This document shows, one piece after another, positions 20,133 to 29,997 of a DNA stretch of 51,818 nt (position 1 is its first letter; each line of letters begins with the position of its first letter). The notes below the pieces were generated by a model that was not told the origin of the DNA, ran no database searches, and saw only the letters and a list, made by a program, of their open reading frames with translations. A program made the translations under genes and the position numbers. This DNA comes from Microbacteriaceae bacterium (GTDB taxonomy: Bacteria; Actinomycetota; Actinomycetes; Actinomycetales; Microbacteriaceae). The DNA lies in contig WQZN01000017.1 in assembly GCA_009780695.1 (NCBI GenBank), forward strand, positions 1 through 51,818, in the 5' to 3' direction.

Positions 20133-21153
20133 TCTCCTCGCGGATCCGGCGCAGGTCCTCGAGCAGCGAACCGATCAGGATCCAGTGCTGCGGGTCCGGG
20201 CTGGCGACCGTGATCGGCGCCGTGAGCGCCGGCGGTTCGGCGGCCGCGGATGCGTCGTCGGCCGGGGCCTGATGATCGAGCCGCTGCAAGCGCAGGTCGT
20301 GCGCCGCGCGCCGGGTCTCCTCCGCGAGGGCGGTGACCGTCGGCTCGTCGACGAGCTCGGGGGAGAACCGGTCGTGCAGCGTGCGGGTCATGGCGAGCGT
20401 GCGCGTCGTGAGGCGCGCGAGGCGCGCACGCAGCTGGATCGCCTCGTCGAGGCCCGGCTGGTGCCTGCCGCGCTGCGGGTTGATGGAGAGCGATTCGTCG
20501 GCCGACGTGAGAGCGGCATCCGCCTTCGCGCCCATCGGGATCAGCAGGCGCGACAGCAGCAGGAGCTCCTCGAGCGCCTGGGGCGTCTGCGCGCGCGTGA
20601 GCGCGAGCGCGATGGCGTCGATGCGGTCGGCGGTCTCGGCGAGCAGTGCGTCGACCGCGCGCCGCGCCGGCTCGACCGAGATCGGCGGGACCACGAAGAT
20701 GTTGACCGCGACGCCGATCGCCGCGCCGACGACCGTCTCGATGATGCGATCAGCGGCGTAGCCCGGTGTGCTCATGCCGATCGAGAGGACGAGCATCGCG
20801 CTGATCGGCACCTGCACCGAGGTGGTGGGCGTGAGGCGGAACAGCCAGGCGAGGCCGATCGCGATGACGATCGCGGCCAGCACGATCCAGTAGCCGCCGC
20901 CGAACACGATGCCGACCACATACGCGACGAGCACGCCGGCGACGACGCCGAGACTGCGCTCGATCGCCCGCGCGAGGGTCTGGTTGAGGCTCGGCTGCAC
21001 GACGAGGAGCGCCGCGATGGCCGCGAAGGTCGGCAGCTCGCCGCGGATGAGCGCGCCCGCCACGAGCCACGCAGCGACGGTCGCGAGCGCCGTCTTGCCG
21101 GTCTGCAGCAGCGGGATGCGGGCCGAGGCGCGGAACGCGACGAGATAGCGCAC
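20110..21153 (-). CDS. FUSC-family membrane protein (aromatic acid exporter-like)
   Basis: A 347-residue protein. The first 150 residues contain about six hydrophobic segments with the FUSC pattern (QTGKTALATVAAWLVAGAL, VVQPSLNQTLARAIERSLG, TPTTSVQVPISAMLVLS). The rest is a helical cytoplasmic domain. Relatives export aromatic acids or are uncharacterised. GTG 21153 is chosen because it lies seven bases after a TAGCGT -10 box and starts right at the first conserved segment. The upstream gene ends six bases before it. Confidence 0.82.
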   Translation of the reverse strand: MRYLVAFRASARIPLLQTGKTALATVAAWLVAGALIRGELPTFAAIAALLVVQPSLNQTLARAIERSLGVVAGVLVAYVVGIVFGGGYWIVLAAIVIAIGLAWLFRLTPTTSVQVPISAMLVLSIGMSTPGYAADRIIETVVGAAIGVAVNIFVVPPISVEPARRAVDALLAETADRIDAIALALTRAQTPQALEELLLLSRLLIPMGAKADAALTSADESLSINPQRGRHQPGLDEAIQLRARLARLTTRTLAMTRTLHDRFSPELVDEPTVTALAEETRRAAHDLRLQRLDHQAPADDASAAAEPPALTAPITVASPDPQHWILIGSLLEDLRRIREEITGEEAM

Positions 21154-21158
21154 GCGCT

Positions 21159-22211
21159 CTACGCTAGCGAGCCGCGCACGAAGGCGGCATGGCGAGCGGC
21201 CGCCGCGGCGACCTCGCCCGGGTCGGGCGCGGATGCCGCGGCGAACGGCTCGACGTCGACCCCGGAGTCCGTTGCGCGCCACGTGCCGACCGTGCGGCCT
21301 GCCGTCACGACGACAGGCAGGAAGCGGCCGTTGGCCGTCGGCGCAACGCGCGCCGCATGCTCCGGGGCGAGCGCGAGGTCGCGGTGTCGGTAGCCGAGCA
21401 GGTACTCGTCGAAGCCGGGGAGCAGGATCACGCCGGGGGCGGGCGGCAGGGCATCCTGCTCGTCGATGAAATAGGTCATGCCCGCGTGCTCGACGCCGCG
21501 CGCGCCGGCCGCCTGCACGCCGCGCCGCGCCCAGCTCAGCGGGATGCCCGCCCACCAGGCGAGATCCGCGGCGGTCGCCGCGCCGTGACCGGCGAGGTAG
21601 CGGGCCGCGAGCCGGGCGAGCGCCTCGTCGCGGTCGAGCGACGGCGCGGGCGGCACCCGCTCGTCGAGCAGGGCGAGCCGCTGTGAGGCGCCGTCGGCGC
21701 GGCCCCAGACCAGGGTCCCCGTGATCGCGAGGGCGTAGATCACCTGATAGCCCCGGCCCCCGGTCATGTCGACCCCGGCCGCCGTGAGGCCCGCCGCGAG
21801 CTCGGCACGGCTCGCGGCGCGGCCGCCCTCGAGCAGGTCGACTGCGGCGGTGCGGGCCGTGTCGAGCAGCGCGTCGGTGACGCCCCACTGCGAGCGGATG
21901 CGCGCGGTGGCGGACCACTGGCGCTCACCGGTCAGCGCGAGCAGCCAGCGCAGATCATCGCGCGCGACGAGCTGCAGGGTGCCGCGCAGGGGCCAGTGGC
22001 GGGTGAGGATGCCGGTGTCCAGGGCATCCGTCACATCACGATCGACCGCGCCGGGGGAGCGCACCCCGAGCGCCCACCGCGCCGCGGGCAGGTCCTGCGC
22101 CTGCACGGCGAGCAGCCGCGCGGCCGCCGCAACGACATCGGGGGCGCCTGCGCTCAGCGACTGCGCCCGCAGCCGCCTGCGCAGCAGGTCAGACGCGCTT
22201 GCCCTCGTCAT
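21159..22211 (-). CDS. Winged-helix DNA-binding protein, AlkZ/YcaQ-like DNA glycosylase family
   Basis: A 350-residue protein of the HTH_42 family. AVQAQDLPAARWALGVR near residue 33 carries the QxQ motif that is catalytic in the DNA glycosylases AlkZ and YcaQ. The conserved LTRHWPLRGTLQLVARDDLRWLL, LPGFDEYLLGYRHRDLAL and LPVVVTAGRTVGTW blocks follow. It probably removes a bulky or cross-linked base lesion; the substrate is not known. Its start overlaps the end of the App1-like gene by 23 bases. Confidence 0.85.
   Translation of the reverse strand: MTRASASDLLRRRLRAQSLSAGAPDVVAAAARLLAVQAQDLPAARWALGVRSPGAVDRDVTDALDTGILTRHWPLRGTLQLVARDDLRWLLALTGERQWSATARIRSQWGVTDALLDTARTAAVDLLEGGRAASRAELAAGLTAAGVDMTGGRGYQVIYALAITGTLVWGRADGASQRLALLDERVPPAPSLDRDEALARLAARYLAGHGAATAADLAWWAGIPLSWARRGVQAAGARGVEHAGMTYFIDEQDALPPAPGVILLPGFDEYLLGYRHRDLALAPEHAARVAPTANGRFLPVVVTAGRTVGTWRATDSGVDVEPFAAASAPDPGEVAAAAARHAAFVRGSLA
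21161..21166 (-). promoter_or_regulatory. Predicted -10 box (TAGCGT) for the FUSC gene
   Basis: Read on the minus strand, TAGCGT spans the last codons of the upstream gene and shares a T with its stop. Seven bases follow before GTG 21153, a leaderless layout. Confidence 0.45.
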
Positions 22212-23280
22212 GATGACCGCCGACGAAGCCGAGGTCGCGCAATTGGCGGTAGAGACTCATGCCGTCCGGGCCGTAGACCCAGGGCACACCGGTGTTCTGG
22301 CCCGGGCGCTCGGTCTTGCGGCCGCCGGCGAGCACCGCCTCGGTCACGTACAGCTGCCGGATCGCCACGGCGGCGACGCTCTCGGGGTGCTGCGCGACGA
22401 AGTTGCCGTAGATCGCCTCGTCGTGCTGACCGTCGTCGCCGAACAGCAGCCACTTGACGTCGGGGAACTCGGCGGCGAGGCGCTCGAGGTTCTCCTCCTT
22501 GTGCACGCGGCCGCTGCGGAAGAAGCGGTCGTGGGTGGGCCCCCAGTCGGTCAGCAGCATGGGGCCCGAGGGGTAGAGGTTGCGGGTCAGGAAGCGCTTC
22601 AGGGTCGGGGCCACGTTCCAGGCGCCCGTCGACAGGTAGATGAACGGGGAGCGGCGGTGCTCCGAGCGGATGCGCTCGTAGAGCACGGCCATGCCGGGGG
22701 TGGGCACGCGGGCGTGCTCGTCGAGGACGAAGCTGTTCCAGGCGGCGAGCATCGGGCGGGGGAGCCAGGTGACCATCACGGTGTCGTCGATGTCGCTGAC
22801 GACCCCGAAGCGGACCTCCGGGCCGATGATCAGCACGCTCGCCGTCGTCGCCGATTCCGAGCCCTCGGGTCGGAGCTGGAACTCGTGGCGGCCGGGGGCG
22901 AGCCTGACCGGCAGCACCTCGTCGATCACCCCGCCGCGATCGGGGTGCAGCACGTGCTCCTCACCGCCGATGGTCGCGATCACGGGCACGTCGCTGATCG
23001 GCACGCTCGTGAAGCTGCGCCACCCGCGGACGCTCTCTTCCCGTTTGCGGTACTGCGTGCCCACGCGGCTGCCCGGCTTGGGGTCCTTCGCGAGCACCGT
23101 GCGCGCGAGGATGCGCACCCAGTCGGTGCCGCCGTAGCCGGCGTAGGGGATGACGGTGGAGAGATAGCCGTGCTTGCGGGCGCGCCTCGCGCGCATGCGA
23201 TTGATCGCGTCGTCGAGTCGCGCGGCGCTGTGCTTGGCCGCCGGTCCGGCTGGAGTGGACATCGCTGAAGAGTCTGGCAT
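22189..23280 (-). CDS. App1-family phosphatase domain protein (DUF2183)
   Basis: A 363-residue protein with the HAD-like App1 signature VVSDIDDTVMVTWLP (about residue 160), then FIYLSTGAWNVAPTLKRFL and KWLLFGDDGQHDEAIYGNF. The yeast homologue App1 is a phosphatidate phosphatase; the bacterial members are uncharacterised. An N-terminal beta-rich region precedes the domain. Either ATG 23280 or ATG 23262 could be the start, and neither has a clear Shine-Dalgarno sequence. It is the first gene of a leftward three-gene set. Confidence 0.88.
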   Translation of the reverse strand: MPDSSAMSTPAGPAAKHSAARLDDAINRMRARRARKHGYLSTVIPYAGYGGTDWVRILARTVLAKDPKPGSRVGTQYRKREESVRGWRSFTSVPISDVPVIATIGGEEHVLHPDRGGVIDEVLPVRLAPGRHEFQLRPEGSESATTASVLIIGPEVRFGVVSDIDDTVMVTWLPRPMLAAWNSFVLDEHARVPTPGMAVLYERIRSEHRRSPFIYLSTGAWNVAPTLKRFLTRNLYPSGPMLLTDWGPTHDRFFRSGRVHKEENLERLAAEFPDVKWLLFGDDGQHDEAIYGNFVAQHPESVAAVAIRQLYVTEAVLAGGRKTERPGQNTGVPWVYGPDGMSLYRQLRDLGFVGGHHDEGKRV

Positions 23281-23341
23281 GGACCGGGCTCGCGCCGGTC
23301 GACACCGCCCGCGTCGCCACCCCCTCCGAGCGACGACGGTC

Positions 23342-23347
23342 TAGGCT
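23342..23347 (+). promoter_or_regulatory. Predicted -10 box (TAGGCT) of the TetR gene
   Basis: TAGGCT lies 37 bases before GTG 23385, in the divergent gap to the App1-like gene. The leader then carries GAAGGGGA. Confidence 0.4.
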
Positions 23348-23384
23348 TCTCAGCGCAGGAGACACCGAAGGGGATTTCATTTCC

Positions 23385-24023
23385 GTGGCCATTCACGATC
23401 TCGCCAAAGACCCTGAGCGTTCACTTGCAGCGCTCGTGCGAACTGAACCGATTCAGGAACGGAGCGCGGCCCGGGTCGACGCGCTGCTCGACGCGGCGGC
23501 CATCGTCGTGGACGAGACGGGCTTCGACCGGCTGACGACGGCGATGGTCGCAGAGCGCGCCGACGCCTCGATCGGCACCGTCTACCGCTATTTCCCCGAC
23601 CGCATCGCCCTGCTCCAGGGCCTGCGCGAGCGCGCCATCGGACGGTTCCGCGTCGCGGTCGTCGCACACCTCGAGCGCGGCAATCCGAGCACGTGGATCG
23701 ATGCCGTCGACCACGTGATCGACGCGTATGTCTCGATGTACCGCACCGAGCCCGGTTTTCGCATCGTGCGCTTCGTCGACGACGAGCGCGGGAACACCTC
23801 GGACGGGGAGTCCGAGGCCTTCGCGGTCACTCTCGCCCAGGTGCTGTCGACGGACTTCGGTCTGCCGACCGGGGACGAGTTCGTGTTCCGACTCGGCATC
23901 GCGGTCGAGATCGGCGACGCGCTCGTCAGCCGTGCGTTCCTGAACTCCGCCGAGGGCGACGAGCGCTACATCGACGAGGCCCGCGCCGTCGTCGCGGCGT
24001 ATCTCGCGCGTCATTACTCGTAA
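23385..24023 (+). CDS. TetR-family transcriptional regulator
   Basis: A 212-residue regulator. The helix-turn-helix lies at about residues 45-65 (LTTAMVAERADASIGTVYRYF). The C-terminal ligand domain resembles that of TetR proteins with a WIDAVDHVIDAYVSMYRTEPGFR helix. GAAGGGGA is placed before GTG 23385. It lies 73 bases upstream of the osmoprotectant-type transporter operon in the same direction, so it may control that operon or itself; the effector is unknown. Confidence 0.9.
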   Translation: MAIHDLAKDPERSLAALVRTEPIQERSAARVDALLDAAAIVVDETGFDRLTTAMVAERADASIGTVYRYFPDRIALLQGLRERAIGRFRVAVVAHLERGNPSTWIDAVDHVIDAYVSMYRTEPGFRIVRFVDDERGNTSDGESEAFAVTLAQVLSTDFGLPTGDEFVFRLGIAVEIGDALVSRAFLNSAEGDERYIDEARAVVAAYLARHYS

Positions 24024-24096
24024 TCGAGCGCCTGGCAGGTTTTCGCTTGTTGCGGATTCTGTTGCCGGTGTCAGTGGTCCGTGGTCTGCTTGATCG

Positions 24097-24840
24097 GTGA
24101 TCGAATTCCGAGACGTCACCAAGACCTTCCCCGACGGCACGGTCGCGGTCGCCGGGCTCGACCTGGCGATCCCGCCCCGTCAGGTGACGGTCTTCGTGGG
24201 GTCGTCCGGCAGCGGTAAGACGACCATCCTGCGCATGATCAACCGCATGGTCGACCCCACGAGCGGCCGGGTGCTGATCGACGGGGTCGACATCGGCTCC
24301 CGCGAGCCCGTCGCCCTGCGCCGATCCATCGGCTATGTCATGCAGAACTCGGGGCTGCTGCCGCACCGCACGGTTCTCGACAACATCGCCACCGTTCCCG
24401 TGCTGCGCGGCGAGAAGAAGAGGGATGCCAGAGCGCGCGCCCGTGAGCTGATGACGGTCGTCGGGCTCGACGGGTCGCTCGCCGACCGCTACCCGGCGCA
24501 GCTCTCCGGCGGCCAGCAGCAGCGTGTCGGCGTCGCGCGCGGGCTGGCCGTCGACCCCAATATCCTGCTGATGGACGAGCCGTTCGGCGCCGTGGACCCG
24601 CTCGTTCGCGCCGAGCTGCAGACCGAGTTGAAGCGCCTGCAGAGCGAGCTCGACAAGACGGTCGTCTTCGTGACCCATGACATCGACGAGGCGTTCCTGC
24701 TCGGCGATCAGGTCGTGCTGTTCAAACCGGGCGGCCTCGTCGGCCAGGTGGGCACCCCGGCCGAGCTGCTCGAGAACCCGGCCGACGACTTCGTCGCGGG
24801 CTTCATCGAGGCAGGCCGCCCGCGGAGCATCCTGCGGTGA
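24097..24840 (+). CDS. Osmoprotectant-type ABC transporter ATP-binding protein (OpuCA-like)
   Basis: A 247-residue ATPase with Walker A GSSGSGKTT, a Q-loop in IGYVMQNSGLLPHRTVLDNI, signature LSGGQQQRVGVARGL and Walker B ILLMDEPFGAVDP. This matches quaternary-amine uptake ATPases (ProV/OpuCA). It lacks the C-terminal CBS domains of OpuCA, which sense ionic strength in some homologues. It starts with GTG 24097. Its stop overlaps the next gene as GTGA. Confidence 0.92.
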   Translation: MIEFRDVTKTFPDGTVAVAGLDLAIPPRQVTVFVGSSGSGKTTILRMINRMVDPTSGRVLIDGVDIGSREPVALRRSIGYVMQNSGLLPHRTVLDNIATVPVLRGEKKRDARARARELMTVVGLDGSLADRYPAQLSGGQQQRVGVARGLAVDPNILLMDEPFGAVDPLVRAELQTELKRLQSELDKTVVFVTHDIDEAFLLGDQVVLFKPGGLVGQVGTPAELLENPADDFVAGFIEAGRPRSILR

Positions 24841-25529
24841 CCTGGCTCGCAGGCAATTGGCCGCAGCTCGTCGACTACGGGCTCGCGCACGTGCTGCTGA
24901 GCATTCCGCCGATCATCGTCGGGTTCCTGCTGTCGCTGCCGTTCGGGTGGCTCGCCAACAGGTACCGGGTGTCGCGCGGCGTGCTGCTGACGCTCGGCGG
25001 CATCCTCTACGCCATTCCGTCCTTGCCGCTCTTCGTGCTGCTGCCTTCGCTGATCGGCACGAAGATCCTCGACCCGCTCAACGTCGAGGTCGCCCTCACG
25101 ATCTACGCGTTCGCGCTGATGCTGCGCACGACCGCCGACGGGCTCGCCTCGGTCGGCGGCGACGTCAAGCTGTCGGCCACGGCCGTGGGCTACGGGGCCT
25201 TCCGGCGGTTCGTCGGGGTCGAGCTGCCGCTCGCCGGGCCCGTGCTGCTCGCCGGCATCCGCGTGGTCTCGGTGAGCACGGTCTCGCTCGTCACCATCGG
25301 CTCGGTCATCGGCGTCAACAGCCTCGGCTTCTTCTTCCTCGACGGCTACCAGCGCTCGTTCTTCACCGAGGTGTGGGTCGGCATCGGGGGCACACTGCTC
25401 ATCGCGCTCGTCTTCGATGCGCTGCTCGTGCTCGCGGGTCGCGCGCTCATGCCGTGGACCCGCACGCGACGCGGGGCGCTCACCGCGGCGTACGGGCGTG
25501 CGCAGAGCAGGTGGGCGGTGCTGCGATGA
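24837..25529 (+). CDS. Osmoprotectant-type ABC transporter permease 1 (OpuCB-like)
   Basis: A 230-residue permease with five or six membrane segments. The segments HVLLSIPPIIVGFLLSLPFGWLA and AIPSLPLFVLLPSLIG, with the EAA-like loop SATAVGYGAFRRFVGVELPLAGPVLLAG, are typical of OpuCB/OpuCD pairs. GTG 24837 overlaps the ATPase stop and the TGA overlaps the next ATG, so translation of the operon is coupled. Confidence 0.9.
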   Translation: MTWLAGNWPQLVDYGLAHVLLSIPPIIVGFLLSLPFGWLANRYRVSRGVLLTLGGILYAIPSLPLFVLLPSLIGTKILDPLNVEVALTIYAFALMLRTTADGLASVGGDVKLSATAVGYGAFRRFVGVELPLAGPVLLAGIRVVSVSTVSLVTIGSVIGVNSLGFFFLDGYQRSFFTEVWVGIGGTLLIALVFDALLVLAGRALMPWTRTRRGALTAAYGRAQSRWAVLR

Positions 25530-26263
25530 ACTCCTACACCGCTGCGTTCGCCTGGCTGTTCTCGGGCAAGAACTGGGCCGGCCCCACGGGCATCGGCCAG
25601 CGCCTGGTCGAACATCTCGGCTACAGCGCGCTGACCCTGCTCATCGCGATCGTCATCGCCGTGCCGCTCGGGCTGTACATCGGCCACACGGGCCGCGGCC
25701 GCGCCGTCGTCGTGCCGTTCACGGGGGCGCTGCGCGCGCTCCCGACCCTCGGCCTCGTGATCCTGCTGGCGCTGTGGCTCGGCTTCGGGCTCACGCCGCC
25801 GCTCATCGCGCTCGTGATCCTCGCCATCCCGCCCGTTCTCGCCGGCGCGTACTCGGGCATCGAGTCCGTCGACCGCGAGACGGTGGACGCCGCGCGCTCC
25901 ATCGGCTTCACGGGCTGGGGCGCGCTCTGGCAGGTCGAGGTGCCGCTCGCGCTGCCGCTCATCGTCGGCGGCGTCCGCTCGGCCGTGCTGCAGGTCGTCG
26001 CGACGTGGACCGTCGCGGCGTATCTTCCGCTCGGCGGGCTGGGTCGCTTTCTTTACGACGGATTACCCGTTCGGGATTACGCCGAGATGCTCGGTGGTTC
26101 GATCGTGGTGATCGCGCTCGCGCTCGCCCTCGACGGGGCCTTCGCGCTCGTACAGCGGGCGGTCACACCCCGCGGCGTCGTCGCGGGCCGTGTCTCCGAC
26201 ATCCGCACCTCCACGCAATCACCTGACCGAAAGGAACGCACATGGCTCGCACCAGAGGCATGA
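25526..26263 (+). CDS. Osmoprotectant-type ABC transporter permease 2 (OpuCD-like)
   Basis: A 245-residue partner permease. [21 protein letters not shown] and the EAA-like [20 protein letters not shown] are conserved. The start ATG overlaps the previous TGA (ATGA). The last 22 bases overlap the binding-protein gene. Two different permeases imply a heterodimeric channel, as in OpuC. Confidence 0.9.
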   Translation: MNSYTAAFAWLFSGKNWAGPTGIGQRLVEHLGYSALTLLIAIVIAVPLGLYIGHTGRGRAVVVPFTGALRALPTLGLVILLALWLGFGLTPPLIALVILAIPPVLAGAYSGIESVDRETVDAARSIGFTGWGALWQVEVPLALPLIVGGVRSAVLQVVATWTVAAYLPLGGLGRFLYDGLPVRDYAEMLGGSIVVIALALALDGAFALVQRAVTPRGVVAGRVSDIRTSTQSPDRKERTWLAPEA

Positions 26264-27168
26264 TCGCCGCCGCCGGAACACTGGCACTCGCCGCTTTGGC
26301 CCTCACCGCGTGCTCTTCAGGGAACCCGCTCGCGACCGGCGGCAGCACGTCCGGCGCCAAGGCCCCGGCCGGCTCCATCACCGTGGGCTCCGCGGCGTTC
26401 CCCGAGTCGGAGATCCTGGCGTACATCTACGCCGATGCGCTCACCGACGCCGGCGTGAAGGCGACCGTCAAGCCGAACATCGGCCAGCGCGATGTCTACA
26501 TCGCGGCCCTGAAGGACGGGTCGATCGACCTCGTACCCGAGTACACGGGCAACCTGCTGCAGTACTTCGACCAGTCGCAGAATCCGCAGGGGGCGGATGC
26601 CGTCTACGCGGCGCTGCAGAAGGCGACACCGGCCGGCTTCGAGGTGCTCGACCAGGCGCCCGGTTCCGACGCCGACTCGTACAACGTCACCAAGAAGTTC
26701 AGCGAGGACAACCACATCACGAGCCTGTCCGACCTGGCGGGCTACAAGGGGTCCCTCAAGGTCGGCGCCAACTCCGAGTTCGGAACGCGGCCGTACGGCA
26801 TCCCCGGCCTGAAGTCCGACTACGGCGTCACCGCGACGCTGGTCGCGATCGCCGACAGCGGCGGCCCCAACACGCAGAAGGCGCTGCAGGACGGCACCGT
26901 GCAGCTGGCGGACATCTACTCGACCGACCCGTCGATCAAGGCGGACGGCTTCGTGACGCTCTCCGATCCGAAGAACATGATCCTGGCGCAGAACGTCGTG
27001 CCGCTGATCAACTCGTCCAAGGCGTCCGCGAAGGTCAAGGACACGCTCAACAAGGTCTCGACCAAGATCACGACCGACGCGCTGATCGACATCAACACGA
27101 AGAGTGCGGTGGACAAGGAGTCGGCCGACGCGATCGCCTCGGCCTGGGTCAAGGCGAACGGGTTCTAG
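26242..27168 (+). CDS. Osmoprotectant-type ABC substrate-binding lipoprotein (OpuCC/ProX-like)
   Basis: A 308-residue lipoprotein with lipobox ALTAC (about residue 23). The OpuAC-type fold is seen in [52 protein letters not shown] and [16 protein letters not shown]. Relatives bind glycine betaine, choline, carnitine or, in EgtU, ergothioneine; the ligand cannot be decided by eye. GAAAGGA precedes the ATG. It ends the operon, and a strong hairpin follows. Confidence 0.9.
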   Translation: MARTRGMIAAAGTLALAALALTACSSGNPLATGGSTSGAKAPAGSITVGSAAFPESEILAYIYADALTDAGVKATVKPNIGQRDVYIAALKDGSIDLVPEYTGNLLQYFDQSQNPQGADAVYAALQKATPAGFEVLDQAPGSDADSYNVTKKFSEDNHITSLSDLAGYKGSLKVGANSEFGTRPYGIPGLKSDYGVTATLVAIADSGGPNTQKALQDGTVQLADIYSTDPSIKADGFVTLSDPKNMILAQNVVPLINSSKASAKVKDTLNKVSTKITTDALIDINTKSAVDKESADAIASAWVKANGF

Positions 27169-27190
27169 GCGACAACCCTCCGCTCCACCC

Positions 27191-27240
27191 GCGGCCCGCT
27201 CTCTGCCCCGGCCATCGCCGGCCAGCAGGGGGCGGGCCGC
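27191..27240 (+). terminator. Nested hairpin after the osmoprotectant operon
   Basis: An outer 9-bp stem GCGGCCCGC/GCGGGCCGC (27191-27199/27232-27240) encloses an inner 5-bp stem CCGGC/GCCGG with a CATC loop. There is no T-run. It separates the transporter operon from the leuS promoter. Confidence 0.5.
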
Positions 27241-27247
27241 ACTCGGG

Positions 27248-27253
27248 TACCCT
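27248..27253 (+). promoter_or_regulatory. Predicted -10 box (TACCCT) of leuS
   Basis: TACCCT lies directly behind the terminator hairpin. The start would be near 27260, giving a leader of about 50 bases, too short for a T-box. Confidence 0.4.
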
Positions 27254-27308
27254 GGAGATTCGGTGCCGAGTGCACCGGGCCCCCTTGAGCACGGAAGACA
27301 GGACACAC

Positions 27309-29885
27309 GTGGCAGACGAGCAGACGGCCATGCGCGCGGACGACGAAGAGCGCGAGGCGCGCTACGACTTTGCCGCCATCCAGGACAAGTGGGGGCCCGT
27401 CTGGGAAGCGCTCCAGCCCTTCGCCACCGACGACCCTGCGGACAAGCGCCCCCGCAAGTACGTGCTCGACATGTTCCCCTACCCGTCGGGCGACCTGCAC
27501 ATGGGCCACGCCGAGGCGTTCGGCTTCGGCGACATCGTCGCCCGTTACTGGCGCCAGCAGGGCTTCAACGTGCTGCACCCGATCGGGTGGGACAGTTTCG
27601 GGCTGCCCGCCGAGAACGCGGCCATCAAGCGCGGCATCGACCCCCGCGGGTGGACGTACGACAACATCGCGCAGCAGAAGGCGAGCTTCAAGATCTACGC
27701 GCCCAGCTTCGACTGGTCGCGCGAGCTGCACACGAGCGACCCCGAGTACTACAAGTGGAACCAGTGGCTGTTCCTCAAGCTGTACGAGAAGGGCCTCGCC
27801 TACCGCAAGGACGGCAGCGTCAACTGGTGCCCGAACGACCAGACCGTGCTCGCGAACGAGCAGGTCATCGACGGGCGCTGCGAGCGCTGCGGCTTCGAGG
27901 TCACCAAGAAGAAGCTCACGCAGTGGTATTTCCGCGTCACCGACTACGCCGACCGTCTGCTCGATGACCTGAACCAGCTCGAGGGCGCATGGCCGGGTCG
28001 TGTGCTCACCATGCAGCGCAACTGGATCGGCCGGTCCATCGGCGCCGACGTGAACTTCACGATCGAGGGGCGCGACGAGCCGGTGACGGTGTACACGACC
28101 CGTCCGGACACCCTGTACGGCGTGACCTTCATGGTCGTCGCCCCCGACAGCGAGCTCGCCGCCGAGCTGGCCGCGGGGGCATCCGCCGAAGTCCAGGCCG
28201 AGTTCGCGGCCTACCTCGAGAAGGTGCGCGGCGCGAGCGAGATCGAACGGCTCGCGACCGACCGCCCGAAGACCGGCGTGTTCCTCGGCCGGCATGCGAA
28301 GAACCCGCTGACCGGTGAGCGCATCCCGATCTGGTCGGCTGACTACGTGCTGGCCGAGTACGGCCACGGCGCGATCATGGCGGTTCCGGCGCACGACCAG
28401 CGCGACCTCGACTTCGCCCGCAAGTTCGACCTGCCCGTCAAGGTCGTCATCGACGTCAACGCACCGGTCACCGGCGCGATCCCCGTCATCACGGCGGATG
28501 CCGAGCCCGAAGACCTGCCGCCCGTGCTGCCCGACCCCGCCGCCACCGGCGAGGCGCTGAGCGGGCCCGGCCGCCTCGTGAACTCGGGGCCGTTCGACGG
28601 CCTGAGCAAGAACACGGCGATCGCGAAGGTCACCGACGCGCTGGCGGCATCCGGCATCGGCGGCACCGCACGCAATTACCGCCTGCGCGACTGGCTCATC
28701 TCGCGCCAGCGCTATTGGGGCACGCCGATCCCGATCATCCACTGCGAGGCGTGCGGTGAGGTGCCCGTTCCCGAGGACCAGCTGCCTGTGCGCCTGCCGG
28801 ACGCCGCGGGCCTCGATCTGCGCCCGAAGGGCTCGAGCCCGCTCGGCGCCGCCGAGGACTGGGTCAACGTCAGCTGCCCGACGTGCGGCGGCCCGGCGCG
28901 TCGCGACAGCGACACCATGGACACCTTCGTCGACTCCTCGTGGTACTTCCTGCGCTACCTGTCGGCGACCGATGACACGAAGGCCTTCGACCCCGCCGAA
29001 GCGGCCAAGTGGGCGCCGGTCGACCAGTACGTCGGTGGCGTCGAGCACGCGATCCTGCACCTGCTGTACTCGCGCTTCATCACCAAGGTGCTGTTCGACC
29101 TCGGTCTGATCGACTTCACCGAGCCGTTCATGTCGCTGCTGAACCAGGGCCAGGTGCTCATGGACGGCTCGGCGATGAGCAAGAGCAAGGGCAACCTCGT
29201 CGAGTTCGCCTCGCAGCTCAAGGAGTACGGCGCCGACGCGCTGCGCGTCACCATGGCGTTCGCCGGCCCGCCCGAGGACGACATCGACTGGGCGGATGTC
29301 TCGGCCACGGGCTCGACGAAGTTCCTCGCCCGTGCGTGGCGCGTCGCCCGCGACGTGACCTCGGCGCCTGACGTGATCTGGAAGGACGGCGACGCCGCGC
29401 TCCGCCGCCAGACGCACCGCTTCCTGGCGGACGCACCGAGCCTCGTCGAGGCGTTCAAGTTCAACGTCGTCGTCGCGCGCCTGATCGAGCTCGTGAACGC
29501 GACCCGCAAGGCGATCGACTCGGGCCCCGGCGCGGCCGACCCCGCGGTGCGTGAGGCGGCCGAGACGGTGGCGCTCGCGCTCAACCTGTTCGCGCCGTAC
29601 ACCGCCGAGGACATGTGGTCGATGCTCGGCTACGAGGCGACGGTCGCGAACGCGCAGTGGCGCAAGCCCGACCGCACGCTGCTCGTCGAGGACAGCGTCA
29701 CGGCGATCATCCAGGTCAACGGCAAGGTGCGCGACAAGTTCGAGGTGCCGGCCAAGATCTCGGGCGAGGAGCTCGAGTCGTTGGCTCGGGCCTCGGCCGC
29801 CGTCAGCCGCGCGATCGGTGAACAGCAGATCGTCAACGTCATCGTGCGTGCGCCGAAGCTGGTCAACATCGCGACCAAGCCCTGA
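27309..29885 (+). CDS. leuS: Leucyl-tRNA synthetase
   Basis: An 858-residue class I synthetase that charges tRNA-Leu. It has the HIGH motif as HMGH in [15 protein letters not shown] and the KMSKS motif as MSKSKGNL. The editing domain includes [18 protein letters not shown] zinc-binding-like insert reads [10 protein letters not shown] with CERC. GTG 27309 is chosen because [14 protein letters not shown] is a typical actinobacterial N-terminus and GGAAGAC lies upstream. It is transcribed alone and is followed by a strong terminator. Confidence 0.97.
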   Translation: MADEQTAMRADDEEREARYDFAAIQDKWGPVWEALQPFATDDPADKRPRKYVLDMFPYPSGDLHMGHAEAFGFGDIVARYWRQQGFNVLHPIGWDSFGLPAENAAIKRGIDPRGWTYDNIAQQKASFKIYAPSFDWSRELHTSDPEYYKWNQWLFLKLYEKGLAYRKDGSVNWCPNDQTVLANEQVIDGRCERCGFEVTKKKLTQWYFRVTDYADRLLDDLNQLEGAWPGRVLTMQRNWIGRSIGADVNFTIEGRDEPVTVYTTRPDTLYGVTFMVVAPDSELAAELAAGASAEVQAEFAAYLEKVRGASEIERLATDRPKTGVFLGRHAKNPLTGERIPIWSADYVLAEYGHGAIMAVPAHDQRDLDFARKFDLPVKVVIDVNAPVTGAIPVITADAEPEDLPPVLPDPAATGEALSGPGRLVNSGPFDGLSKNTAIAKVTDALAASGIGGTARNYRLRDWLISRQRYWGTPIPIIHCEACGEVPVPEDQLPVRLPDAAGLDLRPKGSSPLGAAEDWVNVSCPTCGGPARRDSDTMDTFVDSSWYFLRYLSATDDTKAFDPAEAAKWAPVDQYVGGVEHAILHLLYSRFITKVLFDLGLIDFTEPFMSLLNQGQVLMDGSAMSKSKGNLVEFASQLKEYGADALRVTMAFAGPPEDDIDWADVSATGSTKFLARAWRVARDVTSAPDVIWKDGDAALRRQTHRFLADAPSLVEAFKFNVVVARLIELVNATRKAIDSGPGAADPAVREAAETVALALNLFAPYTAEDMWSMLGYEATVANAQWRKPDRTLLVEDSVTAIIQVNGKVRDKFEVPAKISGEELESLARASAAVSRAIGEQQIVNVIVRAPKLVNIATKP

Positions 29886-29922
29886 TCGGTTTCCGCCGCG
29901 GGGGTCTTCCCCAGCACAGGTG

Positions 29923-29965
29923 AGCGGGCCGCGCATCCATCCCCGGATCGGATGCGCGGCCCGCT
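29923..29965 (+). terminator. Terminator hairpin after leuS
   Basis: A perfect 16-bp stem (29923-29938/29950-29965) with an 11-base loop, and TCC downstream instead of a T-run. Its position directly after leuS and before the comEA promoter fits transcript termination. Confidence 0.65.
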
Positions 29966-29985
29966 TCCGCATGTGCCGTGCTTCG

Positions 29986-29991
29986 TAGCCT
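29986..29991 (+). promoter_or_regulatory. Predicted -10 box (TAGCCT) of comEA
   Basis: TAGCCT is followed by six bases and then GTG 29998, another leaderless layout. Confidence 0.45.
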
Positions 29992-29997
29992 CGGCGG

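Noticed and set aside
24097..27168. Assignment as an ergothioneine (EgtU) importer
   Set aside because: EgtU has the binding domain fused to a permease, while here the two permeases and the lipoprotein are separate. The ligand residues cannot be judged without alignment, so only the osmoprotectant-type class is stated.
27241..27308. T-box or other tRNA-sensing leader for leuS
   Set aside because: The gap between terminator and start codon is under 70 bases and has no T-box sequence; no other fold stands out.
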